From: Eshraghiella sp964414835
Lineage (GTDB): Bacteria > Bacillota > Clostridia > Lachnospirales > Lachnospiraceae
Direction: 5' to 3'
Assembly (NCBI GenBank): GCA_964414835.1
Contig: CAYPWY010000005.1
Coordinates: 36,265-100,264 of the forward strand
Length of the DNA stretch: 64,000 nucleotides
The position numbers and the translations under genes are program-made. How positions within the stretch are numbered: position 1 is the stretch's first letter; the number at the start of each line of letters is the position of its first letter. Below are positions 34,803 to 43,579 of the stretch, piece by piece. Under the pieces are notes generated by a model that saw nothing but the letters and a program-made list of their open reading frames with translations, was not told the origin of the DNA and ran no database searches.

Positions 34803-35687
34803 TTATAAAGCTTTTTCAGCATTATATTTATCAAACATCATAACAGGCCTGTATGAAAGCTTCGCACGCCTTATTCCTTCAAGTCCCATATCATCCTCCC
34901 TGTTGACATATTTAAAGCCTGATATGGAATTAGCGGCAAACTGCTGGTTAATTGCCTGATATAACCCCGGTATATCCTCATAGGCTTTCTCAAAATGAGT
35001 GACAAAGGTATCCTGTGATATAGCTTCACCTATGGTAAATGCCACTACTTCACCGTCAATTCTGATAAGACCTCCAACCAAATCAAAGCTGCCGTAATTG
35101 TCAAAAACATTGTCAATGATGTCCAGTTCTTCCTTATATTCCGAAACATCTCCTCCTTTTTTACGCGCCCATTCATCCTTCATGCGGCGGCACTCCTCCA
35201 TATTGCCGGCAGTTACTTCTTCATACTGAAACCGGAAAGCATTCATAAACTTATTAAGGTGGTTCTTTTTACCATGATACTTAGAGCCTGAAAGCTTAAT
35301 AAGATGGTCAACCTGATATATATAATCGCTGTATGCCCTTTCATACCAGAAACAAAGCTGTCCCACCATCTCACGTTTCATGCGCAGCATCATATCCTCA
35401 GACAGATTATTTATAACCATCCTGCCTGCAATTTCAGCCGCATCTTCCTCCAGCATGTCAAAAAATCCTTTGGGGTTATCAGGAAATTCCACAATAGAAT
35501 AATATGCTGTATTGTCAGCAACCAGCCTGTATACAAGTACATCATCTATAATGGCGTATTTAAGCTTTTCCCTGTCATTCCAAAAAAAGACATTAACCAT
35601 AGAGAATTCACAATTTCTGGTATTGGCAAGTCTCGTATATTTTCTAAGAAGCTTTACATCATCAAAAGTTATAGGTTTAAATTCCAT
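34803..35687 (-). CDS. DUF2156 (phosphatidylglycerol lysyltransferase-like domain) protein
   Basis: The ATG at 35687 has GGGAG 6 bases upstream; 35714 has none. The 294 residues lie wholly in the DUF2156 fold, which is a pair of GNAT-like halves related to MprF. Visible are FKPITFDDVKLLRKYT, KNHLNKFMNAF, VVAFTIGEAISQDTFVTHFEKA, YQAINQQFAANSISG and YVNREDDMGLEGIRRAKLSY. MprF relatives move amino acids from tRNA to lipids; this soluble stand-alone form has no flippase domain and its substrate is unknown. Confidence 0.88.
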   Translation of the reverse strand: MEFKPITFDDVKLLRKYTRLANTRNCEFSMVNVFFWNDREKLKYAIIDDVLVYRLVADNTAYYSIVEFPDNPKGFFDMLEEDAAEIAGRMVINNLSEDMMLRMKREMVGQLCFWYERAYSDYIYQVDHLIKLSGSKYHGKKNHLNKFMNAFRFQYEEVTAGNMEECRRMKDEWARKKGGDVSEYKEELDIIDNVFDNYGSFDLVGGLIRIDGEVVAFTIGEAISQDTFVTHFEKAYEDIPGLYQAINQQFAANSISGFKYVNREDDMGLEGIRRAKLSYRPVMMFDKYNAEKAL

Positions 35688-35719
35688 ATTTTTCTCCCAA
35701 TCAAGGCATTTCAATTATT

Positions 35720-36457
35720 TTAAAACGGTATATATCCCCCGGCGCACGCAGGCGAACTGCCGTTAAGCTCTGCTGCCAATGCCCATGCTTTATCATTTTC
35801 CGATATTTCAATAAGCGAAGCACCACCGCCTGTTACGGCAAAGTGCATAACCGCCCCATCAGCATCCCCCGCAGTTACCGCAACGCCAACAGTTGTCTCA
35901 CCACATTCTATTTTAACCAATTTATGTCCTTCTGATAAATGCTCATACAATACAAAATCAACTATGAACTTATTAAACGGAATATTATCATCTCTGTATG
36001 ACAAATCTTTATTTTCCAAAAACGACAGATACTCTCCCGCGGATATTCCTTCCGCCTTAACAGGCTTGGCAAATCTGATTTCAGGCGCAGGCATTTTTTT
36101 CTTAAACCCAAGCTTTTCATAATAACCGTAAAGCTTCCTTTCTGCCGGAATCAAAAATACATATTTTACACCCATTCTGTCGGCCTGTGATAAGGAATAC
36201 TTTATCAGGGATGACATTATCCCTCGCTTTCTGTAATCAGGCAAAGTGGCAAGGGCATACAGATACATACCTTCGTCCTTTGTTGGTATCATATATAGCA
36301 CTGACGCAATTTCCCCCTCATGCCGCCATACGTATACTATGCTTTTTTCAAAAGCCGAAATAAAAAATTTTTCAATAAGCTCTTTTTCATCTTTAAAAAC
36401 CTGATTCCATATAGACTTAAGCTGTTCTATATCGGATTTACCGGCTCTGTCAATCAT
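35720..36457 (-). CDS. GNAT-family N-acetyltransferase
   Basis: A 245-residue protein. The N-terminal GNAT domain contains LYALATLPDYRKRGIMSSLI (acetyl-CoA-binding RKRGIM) and LIPAERKLYGYYEKLGF. The C-terminal 100 residues resemble the sterol-carrier-like half of Eis-type acetyltransferases, though short. The ATG overlaps the MATE stop by 8 bases, so translation is probably coupled. Its substrate is unknown; pairing with MATE suggests drug or metabolite modification plus export, an inference only. Confidence 0.85.
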   Translation of the reverse strand: MIDRAGKSDIEQLKSIWNQVFKDEKELIEKFFISAFEKSIVYVWRHEGEIASVLYMIPTKDEGMYLYALATLPDYRKRGIMSSLIKYSLSQADRMGVKYVFLIPAERKLYGYYEKLGFKKKMPAPEIRFAKPVKAEGISAGEYLSFLENKDLSYRDDNIPFNKFIVDFVLYEHLSEGHKLVKIECGETTVGVAVTAGDADGAVMHFAVTGGGASLIEISENDKAWALAAELNGSSPACAGGYIPF

Positions 36458-37805
36458 CTTTGCTTTTCATCTCCCTAAGTGCGGATATTGTAAGCGGTAT
36501 AGCCAACACAAATGACAATATATCGGCGGTGGACTGCGCAAGCTGTATTCCTGTAAGCTCATACAGCATATTCAACAGGAAAAGGGCCGGAATCAGCATT
36601 ATTCCCTGCCTTGCCATTGCAATCACTGTTGCTCTCACTGTTTTTCTTGTATTTTGCAGAAACATATTGCTCATCACAACAAAACCCGTAAGCGGAAGGC
36701 TCATACATTGAAACCGTAATGCCTTTGTGGCAATTTCAATAAGCATAGTATCATCTCGCCGGAATACAGTTACTATTTTCTCCGCAAAAACATACCCGAA
36801 AACGCCCAGTACGGCCATTGCAACTGTTGAAGAACGCACGCAGAACCAAAATGCACGCTTTACCCTGTCATAAAGCCCTGCTCCGTAATTGAAGCCGCAT
36901 ACCGGCTGGAAGCCCTGTCCAAAACCAATCAGTGCCGAGCCTGCTATCATTGTAACCCGGCTGACAACAGAAAATGCTGCTATTGCCGAATCTCCATATG
37001 GTCTGGCAGCATTATTAAGGCATATTGTAGCCACACTGGCTAATCCCTGTCTTGCAAGGGACGGTATTCCTCCTGCTACTATCTCGCCGAAATTCTTGGC
37101 ATTAGGCATATAATTTTTCCATTTTATTTTGATACCATCCTTCTTGGTACTGAGATAAAAAAGCAGTACAAATCCGATAGTCTGGGAAATAGCCGTTGCA
37201 AGTCCTGCGCCTGCCGTACCGTAATTGAATCCAAATATAATTATAGGGTCAAGTGCCACATTAAGGATGGCTCCCGACGATATACCGATTACTGCCATTG
37301 CCGCATTTCCCTGCATTCTCATTATATTATTCAGCACAAATGAGCCCATTATAAACGGCGTGGCAATAAGTATGTACCTGAAATATTTAACCGCCTCCGG
37401 CATTATGGTGTCGGTTGCGCCGAGCACATGCAGCAGCGGCTTCATAAATATGGTTCCCGCTATGCCTATGACAATTCCGGTAAATATGGCGGTAAAAAAT
37501 CCTGTGGATGCCATTTTCTCTGCGCTTTCTATATCTCTTCTTCCCAAGGACCTTGATATGTAATTACCGCTTCCGTGTCCGAAGAAAAACGAAATTGCCT
37601 GAATGAGCGCCATGTATGAGAAAACAATCCCAATGGCTCCCGTTGCCTGAGTACTTATTTTCCCCACAAAAAATGTATCTGCAAGATTATAAAATGCCGT
37701 TATCAGCATACTACCTATCGATGGCAGTGCCATTGCACATACCAGCTTTTTAATGGGCGAAGTTGTCATCCGTATATATTTTTCGTCCTGTTTTCCGTTA
37801 CCCAT
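36450..37805 (-). CDS. MATE-family multidrug/metabolite efflux protein
   Basis: A 451-residue polytopic membrane protein with about 12 hydrophobic segments. MATE features are MALPSIGSMLITAFYNLADTF near the start, SYMALIQAISFFFGHGSGNYI and GQGFQPVCGFNYGAGLYDRVK in the second half. It exports cationic compounds using sodium or proton gradients. The start is uncertain: AAGGA lies 12 bases before the ATG at 37805 and only one base before the ATG at 37817. It is preceded by the spoVAC terminator, so it begins a new transcript that runs through the acetyltransferase. Confidence 0.92.
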   Translation of the reverse strand: MGNGKQDEKYIRMTTSPIKKLVCAMALPSIGSMLITAFYNLADTFFVGKISTQATGAIGIVFSYMALIQAISFFFGHGSGNYISRSLGRRDIESAEKMASTGFFTAIFTGIVIGIAGTIFMKPLLHVLGATDTIMPEAVKYFRYILIATPFIMGSFVLNNIMRMQGNAAMAVIGISSGAILNVALDPIIIFGFNYGTAGAGLATAISQTIGFVLLFYLSTKKDGIKIKWKNYMPNAKNFGEIVAGGIPSLARQGLASVATICLNNAARPYGDSAIAAFSVVSRVTMIAGSALIGFGQGFQPVCGFNYGAGLYDRVKRAFWFCVRSSTVAMAVLGVFGYVFAEKIVTVFRRDDTMLIEIATKALRFQCMSLPLTGFVVMSNMFLQNTRKTVRATVIAMARQGIMLIPALFLLNMLYELTGIQLAQSTADILSFVLAIPLTISALREMKSKDD

Positions 37806-37924
37806 ATAATACACCATTCCTTATATTACTCATTAAATATTGATATGTAACAGAGTTGGAGGGCCGTCATCAGCTTCCGCATCTCCAATCATAAAAATAT
37901 CACATATGCACCTTAATGTCAAAA

Positions 37925-37952
37925 CACAAAAGCGGGTGCCGCCACCCGCCTT
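37925..37952 (-). terminator. Rho-independent terminator after spoVAC
   Basis: On the minus strand GCGGGTG pairs with CACCCGC around a 4-base loop, extended by A-T pairs, and ends in TTTT. It separates spoVAC from the MATE gene. Confidence 0.82.
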
Positions 37953-37954
37953 TG

Positions 37955-38413
37955 TCAAAACGCTCCGCATATTTTCAAAATCCAGTATACAAGCCCTAAA
38001 AACCAGCTTGAAAGTATTCCATACAATATTACCGGACCGGCTATGGTAAAAATCTTGGCTCCAACGCCAAACACCTGTCCTTCCTTTTTGAACTCAATAG
38101 CCGCTGCCGCCACCGAATTGGCAAAACCGGTTATAGGAACCAAAAGCCCTGCCCCTGCAAATTTGGTAATGATAGGGTACAGCCCGGTTGCCGTCAGTAT
38201 TACCGATAAAAGTATCAGCGAAAGCGAACACCATGTTGAAGCAGTTACCTTATCCAGATGGAAATAGAATATTCCGCAATTATATATAATCTGACCTATA
38301 ACACAAACAATGCCGCCTGCAATGAACGCTTTAAGCATCTGCAAAAAAAGATTGTGGGTAGGTGTCACACTTTCAACATATTGGTTATATTGTTTCTTAT
38401 ATTTCTCGTCCAT
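37955..38413 (-). CDS. spoVAC: Stage V sporulation protein AC
   Basis: A 152-residue protein with about four hydrophobic segments and SpoVAC features: YVESVTPTHNLFLQMLKAFIAGG at the N-terminus, then FAGAGLLVPITGFANSVAAAAIEF and GQVFGVGAKIFTIAGPVILYG. It is a mechanosensitive component of the dipicolinic acid channel. It stands apart from spoVAD/spoVAE by five unrelated genes, with its own terminator. The start follows GAAAGGG, overlapping a sequence (TGTCGAA) that matches the Spo0A box. Confidence 0.95.
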   Translation of the reverse strand: MDEKYKKQYNQYVESVTPTHNLFLQMLKAFIAGGIVCVIGQIIYNCGIFYFHLDKVTASTWCSLSLILLSVILTATGLYPIITKFAGAGLLVPITGFANSVAAAAIEFKKEGQVFGVGAKIFTIAGPVILYGILSSWFLGLVYWILKICGAF

Positions 38414-38425
38414 ACAAAAATCCCT

Positions 38426-38460
38426 TTCGACAAATGATAATGATGTTATTATCTGTCAAA
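38426..38460. promoter_or_regulatory. Spo0A-box-like pair and dyad between the Spo0A-like gene and spoVAC
   Basis: TTCGACA at 38426-38432 is a perfect reverse Spo0A box (TGTCGAA). TGTCAAA at 38454-38460 is a one-mismatch box in the opposite orientation, and GATAAT/ATTATC forms a dyad between them. A seven-base match occurs by chance several times in 64 kb, so this is only suggestive. It would overlap the spoVAC ribosome site. Confidence 0.35.
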
Positions 38461-38469
38461 AAAGATTAT

Positions 38470-39264
38470 TTATTCGTTTTTCAAATTATATTTAAGTTTT
38501 ATGTATTCAGAGCAATTCAGAATAAATTCCGTATTGGTAGGTCTTTTGACTGTATCAGCAAATATCTCGGAAGGCGGAGCCTCGTGCTTTGTCCATGTAG
38601 TCTCAATAACATATCTTATATTGCGCTCAACATTGCCTGACGATGTTTCATGTATCTGTGCCACCGCAGGATATATGTCCTTTGTAACTGATATGACATC
38701 GGGAGCTTTTATGGCAATCTCTATTGCATCGCGGAGATATTTGTATCCAACCATCTTAACAGGTACACCGATGCTTCTCAGAAGCTCCACTATCTTTGTT
38801 CCGGTACTGTATTCCTCGTTCATAACAATATCTGATTCACCGCTGTTTTCCTGTGTTTTCCCTGACGCTATATATTTAATACGCTTAATAAGTGCTTCAC
38901 CGTCAAAAGGCTTCATCATAAAATATGATGCTCCCTTATTAAGAGCCTCACTTATAATCTCCTCTCTTCCTGCAGCAGACAGAATTATATACTCCGGACT
39001 GTAATCATTAAGTTCACGGCTGTTTTTTATTTTATCCATAACACTCATGCCATCAAGCCTCGGCATCACCAAATCAAGCAGAACTATATCCGGACGTTCT
39101 TTCTTGATTAATTCCACTGCACATTCCCCATCGGCAGCCTGACCCACAACACTGAAGCATGCTTCATCAGACAATGTATCGACTACCATCTGCCTGATTA
39201 TATCATTGTCGTCAGCCACCACTATCTTAATTATATCCTCCAAGCTCATGGCTCCTTTCATCAT
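38470..39264 (-). CDS. Spo0A-like response regulator, diverged recognition helix
   Basis: A 264-residue protein. The receiver (about 11-125) has VVADDND, phospho-acceptor D64 in LLDLVMP and K118 in MKPF. The C-terminal effector matches Spo0A: GVPVKMVGYKYLRDAIEIAI, VTKDIYPAVAQIHETSS, RYVIETTW and RPTNTEFI. The recognition segment SRVERAIRHAIE of ordinary Spo0A reads GNVERNIRYVIE here, so DNA specificity may differ. It follows the HPt and hybrid kinase genes and precedes spoVAC. It may be a paralogue of the master Spo0A rather than Spo0A itself. The start is uncertain; ATG codons at 39264, 39261 and 39249 are possible, the last with AAAGGAG only 2 bases away. Confidence 0.85.
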   Translation of the reverse strand: MMKGAMSLEDIIKIVVADDNDIIRQMVVDTLSDEACFSVVGQAADGECAVELIKKERPDIVLLDLVMPRLDGMSVMDKIKNSRELNDYSPEYIILSAAGREEIISEALNKGASYFMMKPFDGEALIKRIKYIASGKTQENSGESDIVMNEEYSTGTKIVELLRSIGVPVKMVGYKYLRDAIEIAIKAPDVISVTKDIYPAVAQIHETSSGNVERNIRYVIETTWTKHEAPPSEIFADTVKRPTNTEFILNCSEYIKLKYNLKNE

Positions 39265-39307
39265 ATGTCATACCGCCGCAGAATCCGCGTCACAAAATCA
39301 CTTAGTG

Positions 39308-39661
39308 CTAAAGATAATTAGTTATTATATCAATTATTGTGCGGTAATTATCCTCTACATCCTTTACCAGCTCCGGAACACCTTCCATGTTTCCGGCTCT
39401 TAATTTTTCACAGGCATCGTACATATTGTGAAATACAGTTCTGAACCCAAGATTCCCCGTAACGCTCTTAATAGAATGGCAGCATTCAAATGCCTTATTA
39501 CAGTCACCTCTGTTCAAAGCGTCAATAAGCATATCATAGCTGTCATCCTTGCAAAAAAGCTTAAGATACTTTATGTAGCGCTCCTCTTTCCCTGAGAATC
39601 TGGATATGGCATTGTCCACATCCACATCAGCGCATTTTAACTGCTCTTTCCATTCTGTCAT
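39308..39661 (-). CDS. HPt-domain phosphotransfer protein
   Basis: A 117-residue stand-alone four-helix HPt protein. The phospho-accepting histidine lies in AFECCHSIKSVTGNLGF, with the usual HxxK(S) x(3) GNLG pattern. The rest (IDALNRGDCNKAFECC and MYDACEKLRAGN) forms the helices around it. Between the hybrid kinase and the Spo0A-like regulator, it is the natural carrier of phosphate from the kinase receiver to the regulator. GGTGGGTCT precedes the ATG. Confidence 0.92.
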   Translation of the reverse strand: MTEWKEQLKCADVDVDNAISRFSGKEERYIKYLKLFCKDDSYDMLIDALNRGDCNKAFECCHSIKSVTGNLGFRTVFHNMYDACEKLRAGNMEGVPELVKDVEDNYRTIIDIITNYL

Positions 39662-39744
39662 AGACCCACCTTACATATCATAGTTCTTTTCTTATATTAT
39701 ACACCACTTTTCTTGTGATAAACAATCTTTTTCTATTCGCTAAT

Positions 39745-42402
39745 CTACGACAAATACTTATTAAGCACTGAATACAAAATACCGGCGCTCATAGGCTTTG
39801 ATATGTGGTCATTCATTCCACATTCCCTTGTCATGTCCATATCCTGTTTAAAAGCGTTGGCAGTCATGGCAATAATCGGCAGACCTGATGCATATTCGCT
39901 TCCCAGCTCCCTTATAAGCCTTGTAGCCTGACAGCCGTTCATAACAGGCATTCTGACATCCATCAGAACGGCATCAAAATGCTCTCCCGATGCAATGCGC
40001 TCATAGGCTTCCTTACCATTTGATGCCGTTTCGCACTGTGCATGAACATCCTCAAGGAAATCCACTGCTATATCGGCATTAATCAGATTATCATCTGCCA
40101 CAAGTATTCTTTTTCCGCTGAAATTATATGCTGACGGCTCATTCCGGCAATTTTCCGGGCTGTCGCTTCCCACATTATGCTTTATTTTTTCCAAGTCCGA
40201 AACAAAAACCGGCTGCATCACATAAGCAGCCATGCCTGCCTCAAAAGCCGCACTTTCAAAATCAGCGGCATCGTATGTTCCTGTGACTATTATCGGACGT
40301 CCGCTGTTAAATTCCGCTGCCTCTCTTATCCGCATAAGAACATCCTCTTCAATATTATCATGGTACACGATTTCAAAATCCTTCGCCAGCTGGTCAAATG
40401 TATGCTTATTTTTCTTATCTATATATTTAATTGGAATAGAAATCACAAAGGTAGTACCTACTCCTTCCACACTGTCTATCTCTATTGTTCCCCCAAGCAT
40501 ATCAACATATTTCTTGGTGATAGACATTCCAAGTCCTGTTCCCTCTATTTGCCGTTCGGCATTGTCCGCCCCTCTCTCAAAAGGCTTGTATATTTTTTTG
40601 ATAAAGCTTTCGCTCATTCCGCAGCCGTTATCCTTCACCGTAAAGACATATTCGGCTGCTCCGTCGGACACATCATCTTTTTGCTCAATTGTAAAACTGA
40701 TATTTTTCCCGGCATCCGTATATTTTATGGCGTTGCCGATTACATTGGTCAGAATACGGCTGAGCTTTACTCTGTCGCCAAAAAGCTTTTCATTATATAC
40801 ATTATATGCTTTGGCCGTAAAATTGAGCCTTTTTGAACAAATCTGAGTCTGTAATGTGCTTATCATTCCATGAATAAGCTCCGGCAATGAATAATTTTCC
40901 TCATTGACCGTCAGTTTTCCGCTTTCTATATATGACATATCAAGAACATCATTGATAAGGCTCAAAAGCGACTTGGCAGCAGTCTCTATTCTGGTCAGGC
41001 AGGATTTTACACGTTCCCGGTCATCCATATGATTTAACGCAATATCGGTCATTCCCAAAACCGCGTTCATTGGTGTTCTCAAATCATGGGACATATTTGA
41101 CAAAAATTCGGACTTTGCCTGACTGGCTTTTTTGGCATCCAGAAGAGCTTTTTCCAGTTCATTCTTGTGTCTCAGCTCCGCCTCTCTTTCATCATGTATA
41201 TCTTTAAACGCCAGTACGATTTCACTGACTGTTCCGTTTTTAAAGCGTACTGCCTGTATATCTATACTTACCCATCTGTAACCCTCTTCAAATTTTCTTA
41301 AAAAATCACAATGTATCAGATGTCCCTCTTCCGACAAAACATTCTTTAGATTATTTACGTCTGTAAATTCTTTTATTTTATCACGGTCCCCATAATACAC
41401 ATACTCATTTACATACCTTTCCATAACTGACTGATAGTTATTGTTTCTGGCAATCAAATTATGGGTTACTCCGTCTTCTCTGGCAGGTGCAATAACTAAA
41501 GTTTCAAAATTACAAATGTATATTCCAAAATATTCATTGCCAAGCGCAAATAATATATTTTTCAGCATAGCAGTCTGGTCATCCAAAACACCTATTCTGG
41601 CTATATTTGTAGCCCTTTCATCAATATTACGCACTAAAAGCAGCTTTCTTCCGCCCTCCGGAAGCATAACATATGTAGAAAAAGTGCTGAAGAAATGTAC
41701 CATTCCCTTTCTGTCTTCCGCCCTGTATTCCCTTTCCACAAAACCGTTTCTGTCGGGCACAACATCTTCCAAAATCGACTCAAAAATATGATAATCTTCC
41801 TCATAGATTCTTTTCTTCATAATTTCAAGAAAATCACTGAGCTTTCCCGGTCCTTTGCTTATTTCTTTTGAATCATCGCTGTACACACAATTATAGTAAT
41901 CCGTTTCTTCATCAATTATCAGCACCAGCGTATACATTCTGGATACGGCGGTCTTATCTATAATAGACTCTGTCTCATGTTTTATCTGCTCTTCGCACTC
42001 ACGTATTGCATATATAACATACGGATATTCCTTTGAGTAATTTTTATCAGGCAAAACAACAAGCTTAAGCCAGCGTCCGTCCTTTTCCTTGTAATACCCC
42101 TCCATTGGTTCCGTACTATTGTCGAAATGCTTCTTTATGCTGTCTATGGTGATTTTTCCCTGACTTTTACCGCTATAATACCGCTCAATCTTGTTTTCCA
42201 TATAATATTTTTCCAACTCGATAAAGTTATCGTGTTTATCCACAAACTCGTTTCCGTCAAACTTCATAAGTATGACTTCATAAGCTCCTGTATAAATATT
42301 TACCCTGTATATAACCTGATATGATTCCGTAAGCGATATTATAATCTCTGCCGTCTTATCAGAAAACTTTGACTCCGCCAATAACTCCTTGTTTACTTCC
42401 AT
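39745..42402 (-). CDS. Soluble hybrid sensor histidine kinase with receiver
   Basis: The ATG at 42402 has AAAGGAGG upstream, giving 885 residues. There is no membrane segment. About 400 residues of N-terminal sensing region (probably PAS-like repeats) lead to a coiled stretch and the H-box SNMSHDLRTPMNAVLG with H439. The ATPase follows: NVIGNAIKYT, VKDNGCGM and GTGLGMSI. A degenerate receiver lies at about 665-740 and a full receiver at about 765-885 with ILVADDN and D814 in LMDVRMP. It should start a His-Asp-His-Asp relay through the HPt protein to the Spo0A-like regulator. The signal is unknown. Confidence 0.93.
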   Translation of the reverse strand: MEVNKELLAESKFSDKTAEIIISLTESYQVIYRVNIYTGAYEVILMKFDGNEFVDKHDNFIELEKYYMENKIERYYSGKSQGKITIDSIKKHFDNSTEPMEGYYKEKDGRWLKLVVLPDKNYSKEYPYVIYAIRECEEQIKHETESIIDKTAVSRMYTLVLIIDEETDYYNCVYSDDSKEISKGPGKLSDFLEIMKKRIYEEDYHIFESILEDVVPDRNGFVEREYRAEDRKGMVHFFSTFSTYVMLPEGGRKLLLVRNIDERATNIARIGVLDDQTAMLKNILFALGNEYFGIYICNFETLVIAPAREDGVTHNLIARNNNYQSVMERYVNEYVYYGDRDKIKEFTDVNNLKNVLSEEGHLIHCDFLRKFEEGYRWVSIDIQAVRFKNGTVSEIVLAFKDIHDEREAELRHKNELEKALLDAKKASQAKSEFLSNMSHDLRTPMNAVLGMTDIALNHMDDRERVKSCLTRIETAAKSLLSLINDVLDMSYIESGKLTVNEENYSLPELIHGMISTLQTQICSKRLNFTAKAYNVYNEKLFGDRVKLSRILTNVIGNAIKYTDAGKNISFTIEQKDDVSDGAAEYVFTVKDNGCGMSESFIKKIYKPFERGADNAERQIEGTGLGMSITKKYVDMLGGTIEIDSVEGVGTTFVISIPIKYIDKKNKHTFDQLAKDFEIVYHDNIEEDVLMRIREAAEFNSGRPIIVTGTYDAADFESAAFEAGMAAYVMQPVFVSDLEKIKHNVGSDSPENCRNEPSAYNFSGKRILVADDNLINADIAVDFLEDVHAQCETASNGKEAYERIASGEHFDAVLMDVRMPVMNGCQATRLIRELGSEYASGLPIIAMTANAFKQDMDMTRECGMNDHISKPMSAGILYSVLNKYLS

Positions 42403-42482
42403 AGCCGCCTCCTTTGTAAAAGCCAATATACTATCTCTAATTATATCATACTATACAACAAGACAGACGGCAAGTCTCATCA

Positions 42483-42911
42483 TCAGCCGCCTGAAATTGA
42501 ATTATTAAGAAAATAGAAAAGACTTCCGAGACTTTTTCCGACAGCCAGTGCTATAATTATTATCCGCATTCCCTCCGTAAGTCTCGCCCTTCTGACAAAT
42601 ATAGGAAGTCCTTTGACCGTCTCTGCCAGTGACATAAGAAAGCATCCCACGAACATCCCCGAAAATAATCCTGCAACAACAATAATCACACCCCATATGG
42701 TTATATCAGGCATGAACACAAACAGTACATTGCCAATAATTGCTCCCGCCATTATTGCACTTTCATAAAATCTTATTTTATATGCAGTCCCTGTATACTG
42801 GGCAAAGCGTGTCACAACACCTACCGATGTAACTACCGCAAAATAACCTCCTGCAGTAACGGCTCCGGCTCCAAGCCCGAAGATTAACATCAAAGCTATC
42901 CTAATCCACAT
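42483..42911 (-). CDS. spoVAB: Stage V sporulation protein AB
   Basis: A 142-residue polytopic protein. It has FGLGAGAVTAGGYFAVVTSVGVV, FYESAIMAGAIIGNVLF and GMFVGCFLMSLAETVKGLPIF, the SpoVAB pattern, with an N-terminal segment and a hydrophobic C-terminus. It is required for dipicolinic acid uptake in B. subtilis, with no known enzymatic activity. It overlaps the spoVAA end by 11 bases, so they are coupled. The three-gene kinase/HPt/regulator block follows. Confidence 0.93.
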   Translation of the reverse strand: MWIRIALMLIFGLGAGAVTAGGYFAVVTSVGVVTRFAQYTGTAYKIRFYESAIMAGAIIGNVLFVFMPDITIWGVIIVVAGLFSGMFVGCFLMSLAETVKGLPIFVRRARLTEGMRIIIIALAVGKSLGSLFYFLNNSISGG

Positions 42912-43524
42912 CTTCTTCTTTGCCCTCTCTTGCGCTGTTATTTATTATTGCAGTATTCAAATCATCCTCATACAGACGCATTTCCACCTCAAGGGGAGTC
43001 GGGTCTTTTTCATACCGCCTGCTTCCCAGATGATTATAGAAAATAATTATTCCTGCTCCCAGTCCCACACAATAGGCTATCTGCAGCGCAAAAAGCCATT
43101 TCACGTCGCCTGTCGTGAAATCACATATGGCAGACAAAATCGAATTAATATCCACATCATTGCCATATGCCATTATGGCAAAGGCTCCTCCGCAGAAAAC
43201 AATGGCTGCCACAAATATGACCTTCATAATTCTCCATATTAAATGCGGTTTCTCCTGCTGTTTATATGAAACCACAAACTCGGACTCGCCCATATTGTTA
43301 ATTTCAACATTATCAAATTCTTTTTTGATTAGTTCTACAACCTTCATAACCGAAAATACATACCGTCTGCTTTTCACATCCGGCACGTTTACAAGAGTCA
43401 TTGCTTTAATCCTTGCAGCAATATGATTGTCACTGCACCAGATTGATGCAGCCTGCCCGATGCGAACTTTCTGATTATGCACTTGGGTATTTTTGGAAAA
43501 ACTGAGATAAACTGTTTCGCTCAT
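42901..43524 (-). CDS. spoVAA: Stage V sporulation protein AA
   Basis: A 207-residue protein. An N-terminal domain (about 1-100; VYLSFSKNTQVHNQKVRIGQAAS, YVFSVMKVVELIKKEF) precedes two membrane segments (about 117-140 and 163-187) and an acidic tail (TPLEVEMRLYEDDLNTAI). The length and layout agree with SpoVAA, which has a cytoplasmic domain and two transmembrane helices. It overlaps spoVAB and lies 55 bases below sigF, so it is likely in the forespore unit; spoVA transcription depends on sigma-G in B. subtilis. Confidence 0.92.
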   Translation of the reverse strand: MSETVYLSFSKNTQVHNQKVRIGQAASIWCSDNHIAARIKAMTLVNVPDVKSRRYVFSVMKVVELIKKEFDNVEINNMGESEFVVSYKQQEKPHLIWRIMKVIFVAAIVFCGGAFAIMAYGNDVDINSILSAICDFTTGDVKWLFALQIAYCVGLGAGIIIFYNHLGSRRYEKDPTPLEVEMRLYEDDLNTAIINNSAREGKEEDVD

Positions 43525-43579
43525 ATTAAACCCCTTAGATTTTATTCGGGATTATTGTCTGCGCAAAATCAAAAAATAT

